Assembly: GCF_037381185.1 (NCBI RefSeq)
Contig: NZ_JARRQY010000034.1
Coordinates: 1-64,000 of the forward strand
DNA: 64,000 bases
Source: Acidihalobacter_A sp037381185
GTDB lineage: Bacteria > Pseudomonadota > Gammaproteobacteria > DSM-5130 > Acidihalobacteraceae
Direction: 5' to 3'
Positions 47,473 to 56,281 of the stretch are shown here, piece after piece; within the stretch, counting starts at the first letter, position 1; every line of letters starts with the position of its first letter. The translations under genes were made by a program, and so were the position numbers. The notes below the pieces were generated by a model. It did no database searches and was not told the DNA's origin. It saw nothing but the letters and a program-made list of their open reading frames with translations.

Positions 47473-47570
47473 GGACCCCGCCAATGGGCCAAGGCAGGAC
47501 GAGAGGGAAAGCAGGCGACGGCTAACCCTTTTCAAGCGACTCAGTGTCGCCGCCTCCATTGGCGGGGTCC
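47473..47570. repeat. 98-bp element with 15-bp perfect terminal inverted repeats
   Basis: GGACCCCGCCAATGG (47473-47487) and its exact complement (47556-47570) flank 68 bp. The unit sits in the 226-bp gap between the PfpI gene and ntrC. It can form a strong hairpin on either strand. A small non-autonomous element or a bidirectional terminator are both possible; there is no clear target-site duplication and no U tract. Confidence 0.6.
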
Positions 47571-47660
47571 ACATGGACCACCGCAACGCGTACGCCACGG
47601 CGGACAATCAATGCAAACCCCACCCATGGGCCCGACGTCGATACGCCGCTAACGCCAACC

Positions 47661-49106
47661 TCAGGAAGAAGTCTCCTCCATCTCCTCGTCCTCGCTGTCC
47701 TCCGCGACCATGCCCAGCTCCTTGATCTTGCGCGTCAGCGTGTTGCGCCCCCACCCCAACAGCTTGGATGCCTCTTGGCGGCGCCCACCGGTCCGATGCA
47801 GCGCGGCTTCGATCAGAATGCGCTCCAAGCGTGGCAGTGCCACATCGAGCAACGGCTCATCCGCCATGGCCACGTGGCGCTGCGCCCAGCGCGCCAGCGG
47901 CGCCTCCCAATCCAGGCCTTCGCTCGAGGCCTGACGCTGACGCAACTCCGGCGGCAGATCCTCCAGATGCAACTCGTTGCCGGTAGCCATCACCGTCAGC
48001 CAGCGGCAGGTGTTTTCCAACTCGCGCACGTTGCCGGGCCAGGGATAGTGGACGAGGTGCTCTATCACCTCCGGCAGCGGCAGCTTGGGCGTGGTGTCCA
48101 GCTCCTGCGCAGCCTGCTGGAGGAAATGCTCGAGCAGAATAGGAATGTCCTCGGGGCGCTCACGCAGCGGCGGGAGGCGCAACCGGATTACGTTCAGACG
48201 ATGCAGCAGATCCTCGCGGAACTGCCCTTCGGCGACTCTGCGTTCGAGATTCTGGTGTGTCGCCGCGATGATGCGCACGTCGACACGAATCGGCGTGTGT
48301 CCGCCAACACGGTAGAACTCGCCATCGGCCAACACGCGCAGCAGGCGCGTCTGCAGCTCCGGCGGCATATCGCCGATTTCGTCCAGAAACAACGTGCCGC
48401 CATCGGCCTGCTCGAAACGGCCGCGGCGCTGCGTCTGCGCGCCCGTGAAGGCCCCTTTCTCGTGGCCGAACAATTCCGACTCCAGCAGATCGCGCGGAAT
48501 CGCCGCGGTATTCAGCGCGATATACGGCCCTCCGGCCCGCGGGCTGTGTTGATGCAATGCACGCGCGATAAGCTCCTTGCCGGTGCCGGATTCGCCCGTG
48601 ATCAGCACCGTGATGTTGGAGCGTGCCAAACGGCCGATCGCCCGGAACACCTCCTGCATTGCGGGCGCTTCGCCAATGATGCCGGCGCCATCCTCAAGCG
48701 ACTCGCTGACGCGCGGCACTGGGCGCTCGCGCGCACGCTGCACGGCACGGCGGGCAAGTTCGACCGCTTCGTCCACGTCGAACGGCTTGGGCAGATATTC
48801 GAACGCCCCGCCCTGATAGGCGGCGACAGCGGCATCCAGGTCAGAATGCGCCGTAATGATGATGACGGGCAGCTCCGGATGTCCTATATGGATCCGCTCG
48901 AGCAGTTCGAGCCCGTCCATGCCCGGCATGCGGATATCGCTGATGACGGCGTCCGGGCGCTCATGCTCAAGCTGTTGCAGCACCGATTCGGCGTCGCTGA
49001 AGCTGTGTACGTCGAACCCCGAACCGCTCAGGGCACGCTCCAGCACCCACCGAATGGAGCGATCGTCATCGACAACCCAGAGACTACCGTTGTGGCTGAC
49101 ATTCAT
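47661..49106 (-). CDS. ntrC: Nitrogen regulator NtrC (sigma-54 activator)
   Basis: A 481-residue response regulator from ATG 49106. The receiver domain has VVDDDRS and the phospho-acceptor Asp in AVISDIRMPGMDGL. The AAA+ domain has Walker A GESGTGKELIARAL, the sigma-54 contact loop GAFTGAQTQRRGRF and Walker B GGTLFLDEIGDMP. The C-terminal Fis-type HTH is RQEASKLLGWGRNTLTRKIK. It activates glnA and other nitrogen genes when phosphorylated by NtrB. The ntrB stop and ntrC start overlap (ATGA). Two likely NtrC sites and a sigma-54 promoter are seen upstream of glnA at 52.6-52.8 kb. An upstream in-frame extension lies inside ntrB. Confidence 0.96.
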   Translation of the reverse strand: MNVSHNGSLWVVDDDRSIRWVLERALSGSGFDVHSFSDAESVLQQLEHERPDAVISDIRMPGMDGLELLERIHIGHPELPVIIITAHSDLDAAVAAYQGGAFEYLPKPFDVDEAVELARRAVQRARERPVPRVSESLEDGAGIIGEAPAMQEVFRAIGRLARSNITVLITGESGTGKELIARALHQHSPRAGGPYIALNTAAIPRDLLESELFGHEKGAFTGAQTQRRGRFEQADGGTLFLDEIGDMPPELQTRLLRVLADGEFYRVGGHTPIRVDVRIIAATHQNLERRVAEGQFREDLLHRLNVIRLRLPPLRERPEDIPILLEHFLQQAAQELDTTPKLPLPEVIEHLVHYPWPGNVRELENTCRWLTVMATGNELHLEDLPPELRQRQASSEGLDWEAPLARWAQRHVAMADEPLLDVALPRLERILIEAALHRTGGRRQEASKLLGWGRNTLTRKIKELGMVAEDSEDEEMEETSS

Positions 49107-50182
49107 GCATTTGCCTCCAAAGGCAAAAGGAGGGTGAAAACGGTATGGCCGGGACGCGACTGGCACTCGATCAGACCGCCATGCTGCGTGACCAGCGATT
49201 GAGAAATGGCCAGACCCAGACCGGTTCCGCCAGCCTGACCCGAAACCATGGGATAAAACATGCGTTCGATGAGATTGTCGGGAATGCCTGGGCCGTTGTC
49301 GTGCACCTCGATCACCGCGATAAGCCGGTGACGCGTACCGCCGATGGTGTAGTTGCGCGCGATGCGCGTGCGCATGAGGATCTCGCCACGCCCCTCGAGC
49401 GCATGCACCGCGTTCTGTACGATGTTGAGCACCGCCTGGATGATCATGTCGCGGTCTATGTACAGATCGGGAATGCTCGGATCGTAGTCCGTGTTGAGCG
49501 CAATGCCTCCCGGCGACTCGACGCCGACCAGCTGTCTGACGCGCTCGAGAATCTCGTGCACGTTGACCGACTCCATGCGCGGACGGCTGTTGGGGCCCAG
49601 CATCCGGTCCACCAGCGCCCGCAGGCGGTCCGCCTCGCTGATGATGATGCCGGTGTATTCGCGCAGGCCCTCGGAATCCAACTCGCGTTCGAGCAGTTGC
49701 GCGGCGCCGCGCAGGCCGCTCAAAGGATTCTTTATTTCGTGCGCCAGACCGCGCAACAGACGACGCGCCGTCGCCTGCTGGGTCAGCAGGCGTTTTTCCC
49801 GCGTAATCCGCAGCTGACGATCGATCTGGCTGAGTTCGAGCAGCAAACCCTCGACCGCCTCACCGGTAATCCAAGGTGAAAGCGTGCAATCCACTGTGAC
49901 GTCGCGTGCGCCGGGCAAAGTGAGCGTTTTCTCACGTTCGGTCTGCGGATGGATGCTCGCCATGACTTCTCGCATCGCTTCCACAAATCCGTTGCCATCC
50001 GAAAACATCGCTTCAGCCGGCTGACCCAACATGTTTTGCGCACTGTGTTCCAGTAGCATCTCGCCGGCGGGATTGAGGTATACGAGACGCAGATCCCGGT
50101 CGAACATGAACACCGAAGTGGTCAGTCCGTCCAGAATCGCGTGCGCGTCGATCGTGCCAGTTTGAAGTGCAATCTGATTCAT
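49103..50182 (-). CDS. ntrB: Nitrogen sensor kinase NtrB (GlnL)
   Basis: A 359-residue cytoplasmic histidine kinase from ATG 50182. The PAS domain (ILDGLTTSVFMFDRDLRLVY) is followed by the His phosphorylation site LRGLAHEIKNPLSGLRGAAQ, then the ATPase boxes NIVQNAVHAL (N), DNGPGIPDNL (G1) and GGTGLGLAIS (G2). It controls NtrC phosphorylation together with PII. It overlaps ntrC by four bases. There are 267 bp to the next gene on the right, holding no clear element. Confidence 0.95.
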   Translation of the reverse strand: MNQIALQTGTIDAHAILDGLTTSVFMFDRDLRLVYLNPAGEMLLEHSAQNMLGQPAEAMFSDGNGFVEAMREVMASIHPQTEREKTLTLPGARDVTVDCTLSPWITGEAVEGLLLELSQIDRQLRITREKRLLTQQATARRLLRGLAHEIKNPLSGLRGAAQLLERELDSEGLREYTGIIISEADRLRALVDRMLGPNSRPRMESVNVHEILERVRQLVGVESPGGIALNTDYDPSIPDLYIDRDMIIQAVLNIVQNAVHALEGRGEILMRTRIARNYTIGGTRHRLIAVIEVHDNGPGIPDNLIERMFYPMVSGQAGGTGLGLAISQSLVTQHGGLIECQSRPGHTVFTLLLPLEANA

Positions 50183-50449
50183 CAAGGCATCATAAAGCCG
50201 CCCTACCGGGGCATATCGAACGCTCAAGCAATATCCGCGCCCACCCATAGCCCCGCCAAGCCGCTCCCCTACGGACTAGAACGCACCATTGTCGGGCGAA
50301 ACGCCCCAAATAGGGGCTGTATATCGGAGGACAGAAAAGGCACAGAACCCGCCGCAGCAGAACGCACGGCTCCAATCCGGGAGCCGGCCAAGCGCTGGCC
50401 GCCGCACCCACGAGGAGTCCAGCGCGTCGCGCAATAGCGTGAGCAGGCC

Positions 50450-51004
50450 CTAAGGAGCCGATCCGGCCGGCTTCTTGAACAGAATCGAATGGCGCAACAC
50501 GTAAAAAGTGATCGCCTTGGAACGACGCAACACCTGGCCCTGCACATCCGTCAGCACGACATAGGCGTGATGAGCCCCACGATCTAGATTCTGTTGCCGA
50601 ACATCGAGCGAACGGCCGACGTAGACGACTTTTTCATCGAGATACAACTGCAGCGCCTGCCCCTTGGCAAGTTCCGGGCTGACCTGCAGCTTGATGGTGA
50701 TATCGCCATTGTTCGCACGCAGGGCCTGCTCGTTCTTGGGGCTGACGATGCGCAGCTGCGGCTTGGCCTGCTCGGTGACGGCCGGAGCGCTCTGCGGCGC
50801 CGCCTGCGCGGCCGAATTGGGAGCAGGGGCGGCCGGCACGGTATTCAGAGGCTTGAGTTCAACCGAGTGCGACGCCACGCCCGACGGAGGCTTCTGGTCG
50901 GAAAAGACGGTATTGCCCTGGGCATCGGTCCAACTGTAGATCTGCGCCCCCACCGCGACAGGCAGGGCCAGGCAAACGACCAGGAAAAGCAATAAACGCT
51001 GCAT
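50450..51004 (-). CDS. DUF4124-domain periplasmic protein
   Basis: A 184-residue protein from ATG 51004. The signal peptide MQRLLLFLVVCLALPVAVGA is followed directly by the DUF4124 motif IYSWTDAQGNTVFSDQKPPS. A Pro/Ala/Gln-rich linker (about 60-95) leads to a C-terminal beta domain (LRIVSPKNEQALRANNGDIT; HHAYVVLTDVQGQVL), which resembles carbohydrate-binding or Ig-like folds often attached to DUF4124. Proteins of this kind commonly sit between glnA and ntrB in gammaproteobacteria; the function is unknown. It is read in the same direction as glnA but is separated from it by a strong terminator. Confidence 0.85.
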   Translation of the reverse strand: MQRLLLFLVVCLALPVAVGAQIYSWTDAQGNTVFSDQKPPSGVASHSVELKPLNTVPAAPAPNSAAQAAPQSAPAVTEQAKPQLRIVSPKNEQALRANNGDITIKLQVSPELAKGQALQLYLDEKVVYVGRSLDVRQQNLDRGAHHAYVVLTDVQGQVLRRSKAITFYVLRHSILFKKPAGSAP

Positions 51005-51097
51005 GCCTTGAGCATAGGCGCTGCACGGCGCTCGCCGCAAGCCGCATTCGTCGGCCTGGAGTGACCATCGAAACGGCGCACGCATAAAGACCAGCAC

Positions 51098-51124
51098 AAA
51101 AAAGAAACGCCCCGTGCGGGGCGT
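51098..51124 (-). terminator. Rho-independent terminator of glnA
   Basis: On the minus strand, 31 bp after the glnA stop, the perfect stem ACGCCCC-GCAC-GGGGCGT is followed by TTTCTTTTTT. Confidence 0.93.
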
Positions 51125-51154
51125 CTCCGTGACAAACCGCTGCGCCTGAACGGC

Positions 51155-52564
51155 TCAGAGGCTGTAATACATATCGAATTCCGCCGGATGCGTGGTCATG
51201 CGCAGGCGCGTGACCTCCTCCATCTTGAGTTCGATGTAGGCATCGATGGCGTCGTCGGTGAACACGTCGCCGGCCTTCAGGAAGTCGCGGTCGGCGTCGA
51301 GCGCGGCCAGGGCCTGCTCCAGCGAGCTGCACACCTGAGGAATCTTCTTTTCTTCCTCCGGCGGCAGGTCGTACAGGTTCTTGTCCATGGCTTCGCCGGG
51401 ATGGATCTTGTTCTGGATGCCATCCAGGCCGGCCATCAGCATGGCCGTGAAGGAGAAGTAGGGATTGCCGGTCGAATCCGGGAAACGAACCTCGATACGG
51501 CGCGCCTTCGGGCTGGACACCCACGGCACACGGATCGAAGCGGAACGGTTGCGCGCGGAATACGCGAGCATCACCGGCGCCTCGAAACCCGGAACCAGAC
51601 GCTTGTAGCTGTTGGTCGATGCATTCGCGAAGGCGTTGATCGCCTGAGCATGCTTGATGATGCCGCCAATGTAGAACAGCGCCGTTTCGGACAGGCCGCC
51701 GTACAGATCGCCGGCGAACAAGTTGACGCCGCCCTTGGACAGCGACTGGTGCACGTGCATGCCGTTGCCGTTGTCGCCGACCAGCGGCTTGGGCATGAAG
51801 GTGGCGGTCTTACCGTAGTTATGGGCGACGTTCTGGATGGTGTATTTCATAATCTGGTTCCAGTCCGCTCGCTTGACCAGCGTGCTGAACTGCGTGCCGA
51901 TCTCGCACTGTCCCGCAGTCGCCACCTCGTGATGGTGCACTTCGACGGGCACACCCATTTCCTCGAGCACTTCGCACATCGCCGAGCGCAGATCCTGCAG
52001 CGAATCGACCGGCGGCACCGGGAAGTAACCGCCCTTTACGCCGGGACGGTGACCGATGTTGCCTTCCTCGAACACTTTCTCGGAGTTCCAGCCAGCCTCG
52101 TCGGAGTCGATGCTGTAGAAGGCGCCGCCCATCTCGGTGCCCCAGCGCACATCATCGAACACGAAGAACTCGGGCTCGGGGCCGAAGAATGCGGTGTCGG
52201 CGATACCGGTGGACTTCAGGTAGGCCTCGGCGCGCTTGGCGATGGAACGCGGGTCGCGCTCGTAGCCCTGCATGTTGGAAGGCTCGATGATGTCGCAGCG
52301 CAGGTTCAGGGTGGTCTCGTTGAAAAACGGATCGATGACCGCGCTACCTGCGTCGGGCATCAGAATCATGTCGGAAGCCTCGATGCCCTTCCAACCCGCG
52401 ATGGAGGAGCCGTCGAACATCTTGCCGTCCTCGAAAAGGCCCTCGTCGACGGTGCTGGACGGCACGCTCACGTGCTGCTCTTTGCCGCGGGTATCGGTGA
52501 AGCGGAAGTCGACGTATTTGACGTCGTATTCCTTGATCATGTTCAGAACGTCTGTCGGGGACAT
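51155..52564 (-). CDS. glnA: Glutamine synthetase type I
   Basis: A 469-residue type I glutamine synthetase (ATP + glutamate + ammonia to glutamine). It starts at ATG 52564 with GAGGAG upstream. The substrate and metal-binding segments include MFDGSSIAGWKGI, FGPEPEFFVFDD, VEVHHHEVATAGQCEIG and NGMHVHQSL. The adenylylation loop has the modified Tyr in NLYDLPPEE. It is of normal length and forms a dodecamer in the cytosol. Expression is probably controlled from the sigma-54 promoter at 52643-52661 with two NtrC sites further up, and ends at the terminator at 51098-51124. Confidence 0.97.
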   Translation of the reverse strand: MSPTDVLNMIKEYDVKYVDFRFTDTRGKEQHVSVPSSTVDEGLFEDGKMFDGSSIAGWKGIEASDMILMPDAGSAVIDPFFNETTLNLRCDIIEPSNMQGYERDPRSIAKRAEAYLKSTGIADTAFFGPEPEFFVFDDVRWGTEMGGAFYSIDSDEAGWNSEKVFEEGNIGHRPGVKGGYFPVPPVDSLQDLRSAMCEVLEEMGVPVEVHHHEVATAGQCEIGTQFSTLVKRADWNQIMKYTIQNVAHNYGKTATFMPKPLVGDNGNGMHVHQSLSKGGVNLFAGDLYGGLSETALFYIGGIIKHAQAINAFANASTNSYKRLVPGFEAPVMLAYSARNRSASIRVPWVSSPKARRIEVRFPDSTGNPYFSFTAMLMAGLDGIQNKIHPGEAMDKNLYDLPPEEEKKIPQVCSSLEQALAALDADRDFLKAGDVFTDDAIDAYIELKMEEVTRLRMTTHPAEFDMYYSL

Positions 52565-52642
52565 GCTAATGGACTCCTCACGCGTGGAACGTTTCTCGAA
52601 ATGGACAGGCATCGCTCCAGCAATGCTCCTGCTCGACGGTCA

Positions 52643-52661
52643 TAAGCAGAAATAATGCCAA
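52643..52661 (-). promoter_or_regulatory. glnA: Sigma-54 promoter of glnA
   Basis: On the minus strand TTGGCATTATTTCTGCTTA has GG and GC separated by ten bases, the -24/-12 arrangement of sigma-54 promoters, about 80 bp upstream of the glnA ATG. Confidence 0.8.
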
Positions 52662-52713
52662 GCCCGGCAAGCTCCCGCCACCAGGATTTGCCGGAACGAC
52701 CCAAATGCTTGCC

Positions 52714-52759
52714 GCACCAATCTAGTGCAACAAAATCGTTTTCGCACCAAATTAGGTGC
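52714..52759. promoter_or_regulatory. Two NtrC binding sites upstream of glnA
   Basis: GCACCAATCTAGTGC (52714-52728) and GCACCAAATTAGGTGC (52744-52759) match the GCACC-N5-GGTGC pattern of NtrC sites. They are 30 bp apart, on the same helix face, and 55-100 bp upstream of the sigma-54 element. The second overlaps the last codons of the cation-efflux gene. Confidence 0.8.
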
Positions 52760-53918
52760 TTGCACAGCGGAAATAGACCATCACCTCTCCAACCTCCGGC
52801 AAGGTCTTGGACGCTTCGGTCAATTCGTGTGCAATCTGCTTCGCCTCCTTCGTCCCGGACATTTCGCGCAGGGACAGAAACAACTCCAGATGAACATGGC
52901 CGTCTAGGTAATGCAGGCCGACATTCTCCAGCAGGGAGGCCGCGGGAATCTGCCCCCACTGCGCCCGCAGGCGACTCATCAATTCGCCGCGCAGCGGCAA
53001 TCTCGCACAAGCCGCCTCACGCTCGTCATCCTCGGGATCGATGTGGACGGTAACGTCCGACATCTCCTCGAATTCTTCGATCAAGCGGTGCTCGACGGCT
53101 TCGCTGATCCGATGCCCCTCGGACACGCTGATACGGGAATTGACCAGAATGTGCACGTCCGCCAGCGCTTCGCCGCCCATGCGGCGCGTGCGCAACATGT
53201 GCAGACCGCTGACACCATCGGTATCGAGAATGGTACGCCTGATCGCCTCGACCTCCTCGGGCTCCAGCCCGGTATCGATAAGCTCGCGCACACCGCTGGA
53301 GGCCAGCTGCCAACCGATGCGCGCAATCATGACCGCGACCACGATGGCCGCTATCGCATCCAGGTAGGGCAAGCCGAGCAACGTGCCGCCGATGCCGGCG
53401 AACACCACCAGCGAGGAAAACACGTCGGAGCGATGATGCCAGGCGTTGGCCCGCAACAGACTGGAGCGCACGCGCTTGGCGACATGCACGGTGTAGTGGT
53501 AGAGCGCTTCCTTGGACACGATGGCGAGCGCGGCGAAAGCCAGAGCCAGAGGCTCCGGATCGAACAGACGTCCCGGATGGAACAAACGCTCTCCGGCATT
53601 GAAACCGATCGCCACAGCCACGCCGACCAGGGCCAGGCCGACGAACACCGACCCCAAGGTCTCGATGCGGCGATGGCCGTAGGGGTGTTCCTCGTCGGCA
53701 TCCTGGCTTCCTTGCTTGGCCGCGAACAACACGACCGCATCGCTGATCAGATCGGAGAGCGTATGCAAGCCATCCGCGATCAAAGCCTGGGAATGTGCGA
53801 AGACGCCGCCAGTGATCTGTGCGGCGGACACCACGACATTGACCAACGCGCCGACCAGAGTGACACGCCGCATCGCGGCGAAGCGGACATCGGGGGTGGA
53901 AAGGTCGGAGTCGGGCAT
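52752..53918 (-). CDS. Cation diffusion facilitator (CDF) transporter
   Basis: A 388-residue CDF-family transporter from ATG 53918. The membrane domain carries the two metal-binding HxxxD-type pairs ADGLHTLSDLISD (helix 2) and ANAWHHRSDVFSSL (helix 5), separated by helices such as LGSVFVGLALVGVAVAIGF. The cytoplasmic domain (VHILVNSRISVSEGHRISEA; DVTVHIDPEDD) is the usual dimerisation fold, with an extra C-terminal segment of about 90 residues. It exports divalent metal such as zinc, iron or manganese in exchange for protons; the first site (HxxxD) does not settle the metal. It lies between glnA and tusA, all leftward. Confidence 0.92.
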   Translation of the reverse strand: MPDSDLSTPDVRFAAMRRVTLVGALVNVVVSAAQITGGVFAHSQALIADGLHTLSDLISDAVVLFAAKQGSQDADEEHPYGHRRIETLGSVFVGLALVGVAVAIGFNAGERLFHPGRLFDPEPLALAFAALAIVSKEALYHYTVHVAKRVRSSLLRANAWHHRSDVFSSLVVFAGIGGTLLGLPYLDAIAAIVVAVMIARIGWQLASSGVRELIDTGLEPEEVEAIRRTILDTDGVSGLHMLRTRRMGGEALADVHILVNSRISVSEGHRISEAVEHRLIEEFEEMSDVTVHIDPEDDEREAACARLPLRGELMSRLRAQWGQIPAASLLENVGLHYLDGHVHLELFLSLREMSGTKEAKQIAHELTEASKTLPEVGEVMVYFRCAST

Positions 53919-53968
53919 CAGGCGATGGGTCAAGATGGCGGAACGGCGATTATGCCATAGCCGTGCGC

Positions 53969-54202
53969 TCAGCCGAGCTCGATCAGAATCTCCACTTCGC
54001 CATCGATCTCCTGCGTCTCGATCACACGGTGGCCGTGTACACGGCACCACGCCGGGACATCGGCCAGAGCGCCCGGATCGGTGCAGAAAACCCGCAGCCG
54101 GTCACCTGTCGCCAGCCCCTTAACCCGATCCTGCACGCGGATCACCGGCATCGGGCAGAGCAGCCGGCGCGCGTCGAGTTGGTACTCGGAGGACTCAGAC
54201 AT
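53969..54202 (-). CDS. tusA: TusA-family sulfurtransferase
   Basis: A 77-residue TusA-like protein from ATG 54202: LDARRLLCPMPVIRVQDRVK carries the sulfur-carrying Cys in the CPMPV motif, followed by GDRLRVFCTDPGALADVPAW and a C-terminal strand. TusA proteins pass sulfur as persulfide, either to tRNA thiolation or in sulfur oxidation. Its start overlaps the end of the PP-loop gene before it by eight bases, which argues that the two act together in sulfur transfer to RNA. Confidence 0.88.
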   Translation of the reverse strand: MSESSEYQLDARRLLCPMPVIRVQDRVKGLATGDRLRVFCTDPGALADVPAWCRVHGHRVIETQEIDGEVEILIELG

Positions 54203-55238
54203 ACCAGCTCTGCGCGACGTCACCAATCGGAAGCGGCGCAATGTTCAAGCGCCGCGGCTCGTCACCGGGCTGCGTGACGGCGACTTCGACGCTTGCAGCG
54301 TCGCGGCCCTGACTGAAGCGCGCCACGATCCGCGCAGCCAGGGTCAGGTCCTCGGCGCTGAGATACTCGCCTTCGACCAGGGTCAGCGGCCCACCATGAC
54401 TGATCGGGTGCAGATGCGTAAATTGCTTGCGATAACCCTCAAGGAAGCGCGACTCGCCTTCCTCGCGGGCGACGATGAGCTTGAAATGTGGACGGGGGCG
54501 CAAGTGGCGCCCCACCTTGAGCAGCATGATGTCGTCGAGTTCGTAGCGCTTTTCACCGCGGTGCTGCCACAGATCGGCGAGCTTGCGCGAATAGCTCTCG
54601 TCCGTGAGAAAGCAGCAGCCTCCAGCGGGCTGCGCATAGTCCTCCAAACCGAAACGCTCGGCCAGCGCCATCTGCGGCTTGCGCGAGCGACCCGAGAAGT
54701 TGAATAGCTGCTCCCGGCCCACCCAGCCCTCTCGCTCTGGCAGAGTAGGCGCCAGATTCTTCGCGCACAGAGGGCGCAGCAGCAGATCGTCCGCCCCCGA
54801 TTCGCGCGCAACGATCGGCATGGTTTGCTTGCGCTGTGACTTGGGCCTCTGGCCGATCACCTCGCCCGTGATAATGAAATCGAAGCCATTGGCCTGCATC
54901 CATTCGCGCGCCTTGCCGACCATGAAGACCTTGCAGTCCAGACAGGGATTGAGATTGGCCCCGTAGCCGTGCTTCGGGTTGAGCACCACATCCTTGTATT
55001 CCTCAACGATGTCGACGATGTGCAGGCGGATGCCGAGCTGCTCGGCAACCCACAGTGCGTTATTGCGCTTCGGTTTGGCTCGGTCCTGCTTGCGGATGGC
55101 GTGTGTGTGTCCCTCCACGCAGAACCCGGTGAAGAAGTTGATGCCTTCGACGTGCACGCCCTGTTCCATTACGGCACGGGTAGCGAGCATGGAATCCAGG
55201 CCGCCGGAGATCAGAGCTACTGCCTTGCGTTGAGTCAT
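54195..55238 (-). CDS. PP-loop ATPase, tRNA thiolation-like (ThiI/MnmA-related)
   Basis: A 347-residue protein. VALISGGLDSMLATRAVMEQ near the N-terminus is the PP-loop (SGGxDS) that adenylates the target uridine or acid. NPCLDCKVFMVGKAREWM holds a CxxC pair and GCCFLTDESYSRKLADL another Cys pair, as in PP-loop enzymes that use a persulfide or an iron-sulfur cluster. The C-terminal half includes LLKVGRHLRPRPHFKLIVAR, a domain found with this group. It is usually annotated as a tRNA 4-thiouridine synthase-like or MnmA-like protein. Overlap with tusA suggests TusA is its sulfur donor. The exact RNA target is unknown. Confidence 0.8.
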   Translation of the reverse strand: MTQRKAVALISGGLDSMLATRAVMEQGVHVEGINFFTGFCVEGHTHAIRKQDRAKPKRNNALWVAEQLGIRLHIVDIVEEYKDVVLNPKHGYGANLNPCLDCKVFMVGKAREWMQANGFDFIITGEVIGQRPKSQRKQTMPIVARESGADDLLLRPLCAKNLAPTLPEREGWVGREQLFNFSGRSRKPQMALAERFGLEDYAQPAGGCCFLTDESYSRKLADLWQHRGEKRYELDDIMLLKVGRHLRPRPHFKLIVAREEGESRFLEGYRKQFTHLHPISHGGPLTLVEGEYLSAEDLTLAARIVARFSQGRDAASVEVAVTQPGDEPRRLNIAPLPIGDVAQSWYV

Positions 55239-55482
55239 ACGAGCGATTCTGGCGAAACTGCGCTAACTTGAGCAATTGGGTGCGAGATTTTAGCAAAGGG
55301 GAAGTTGATCCGCCTGGGTGTATCTCGCTAGAGGGCCGCGATGACTTGTTTCGGGCCTGATTCGAGGTGTGGGGTTTCTGTTGGTTTTACGGTGAGACCT
55401 ATTTCCATTGTTGGCGCTGAGACTCGTTTCGGGCGCGAATCGGCGTTTCCAGTATTGCCCCTCCTTGGGTGACGCGCCCGCC

Positions 55483-55710
55483 CCCCTTTCTTTGCATGCC
55501 CAAAGTAAAGAGGCGAAAGATAAGGCACCCGAGAGGCCTTGTCCCTGACGGGCAAACCTCGAGCGCACACCCCGTCGCGGGGCACCGCAGGCACTTGCCA
55601 TCCTGGCAAAGCCTGCTCGGGCGGCGTCCTGCCGCCCGAGCCCGCGCCGGGGCGCACGCTCGAGGCAAGGCCACACGGGAACCGGGGAGGCAAAACAGGG
55701 CGCAACCCAA
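55483..55710. repeat. Structured intergenic repeat, copy A
   Basis: A GC-rich stretch with nested short inverted repeats (TCGGGCGG-CGTCCTG-CCGCCCGA and CTTGCCATCCTGGCAAAG among them) beginning TTTCTTTGCATGCCCAAAG. Its complement matches 55785-56010 block by block with many substitutions. No convincing gene is seen in it; the open frames are Arg/Pro/Ala-rich and lack domain signatures. Confidence 0.6.
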
Positions 55711-55784
55711 ATGTTTGATCTGCTACCAAGCTGATTTAGAACGATTCAGTTTCGGACTCGCCCGGTTTTGACGTTCGGCCCCCT

Positions 55785-56010
55785 GATCGCTTGCCTCGCG
55801 AGCGCGCACCTGGGCGGGGATGGCCGGCAGGACGCCGGCCAAGCAGCCCTTCGCCCGGATGGCGAATGGCTGCGGGCCGCGCTCAGGAGTACGTTCGCGA
55901 GGTCGCCCGACAGGGACAAGCGATCCTGGGGGTGCGTTTCTTTCGCCGGTTTCTTTGCGCATTTCAAAGAAAAAATCGTCGGGAACGATTTTTCGCGCAA
56001 GCCCCGAAGG
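55785..56010. repeat. Structured intergenic repeat, copy B (inverted to copy A)
   Basis: Shares with the complement of copy A, in the same order, CTTGCCTCG, GGCAGGACGCC, a GGATGGC hairpin, CAGGGACAAG and a closing TTTCTTTGC-like tail. The whole gap 55239-56281 (1,043 bp) holds this inverted pair, the 45-bp tandem duplication at 56032 and no supported gene. Confidence 0.6.
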
Positions 56011-56031
56011 GGTGAGGCGCAGGGATGCGTC

Positions 56032-56121
56032 GAACAAATCGGCTCGGGCGCGTCACCTCGATCATGCGACCCCCCAGAACAAATCGGCTCGGGCGCGTCA
56101 CCTCGATCATGCGACCCCCCA
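56032..56121. repeat. Perfect 45-bp tandem duplication
   Basis: The 45-bp unit beginning GAACAAATCGG and ending CGACCCCCCA is present twice without a mismatch (56032-56076 and 56077-56121). It lies just beyond repeat copy B and about 160 bp before thiS. Confidence 0.95.
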
Positions 56122-56281
56122 CACCTCAAATCGCGCCCGAAACCGATCACCCAAGCCAACAAGTACACCGCGTTTACTGACACAAGACCAAAACCACAAC
56201 CACTCATCCATCCCCGACACGAACCCCAAAAAGCTGGCGATAGGAGTAGAATCGCACCCTCAATACCCGGACAGTAGAGCC

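Noticed and set aside
51188..52645. 485-codon open frame antisense to glnA
   Set aside because: It mirrors glnA exactly, has no domain and no initiation signal; glnA is certain on the other strand.
56032..56121. CRISPR array
   Set aside because: Only two directly adjoining copies with no spacer and no cas gene; it is a tandem duplication.
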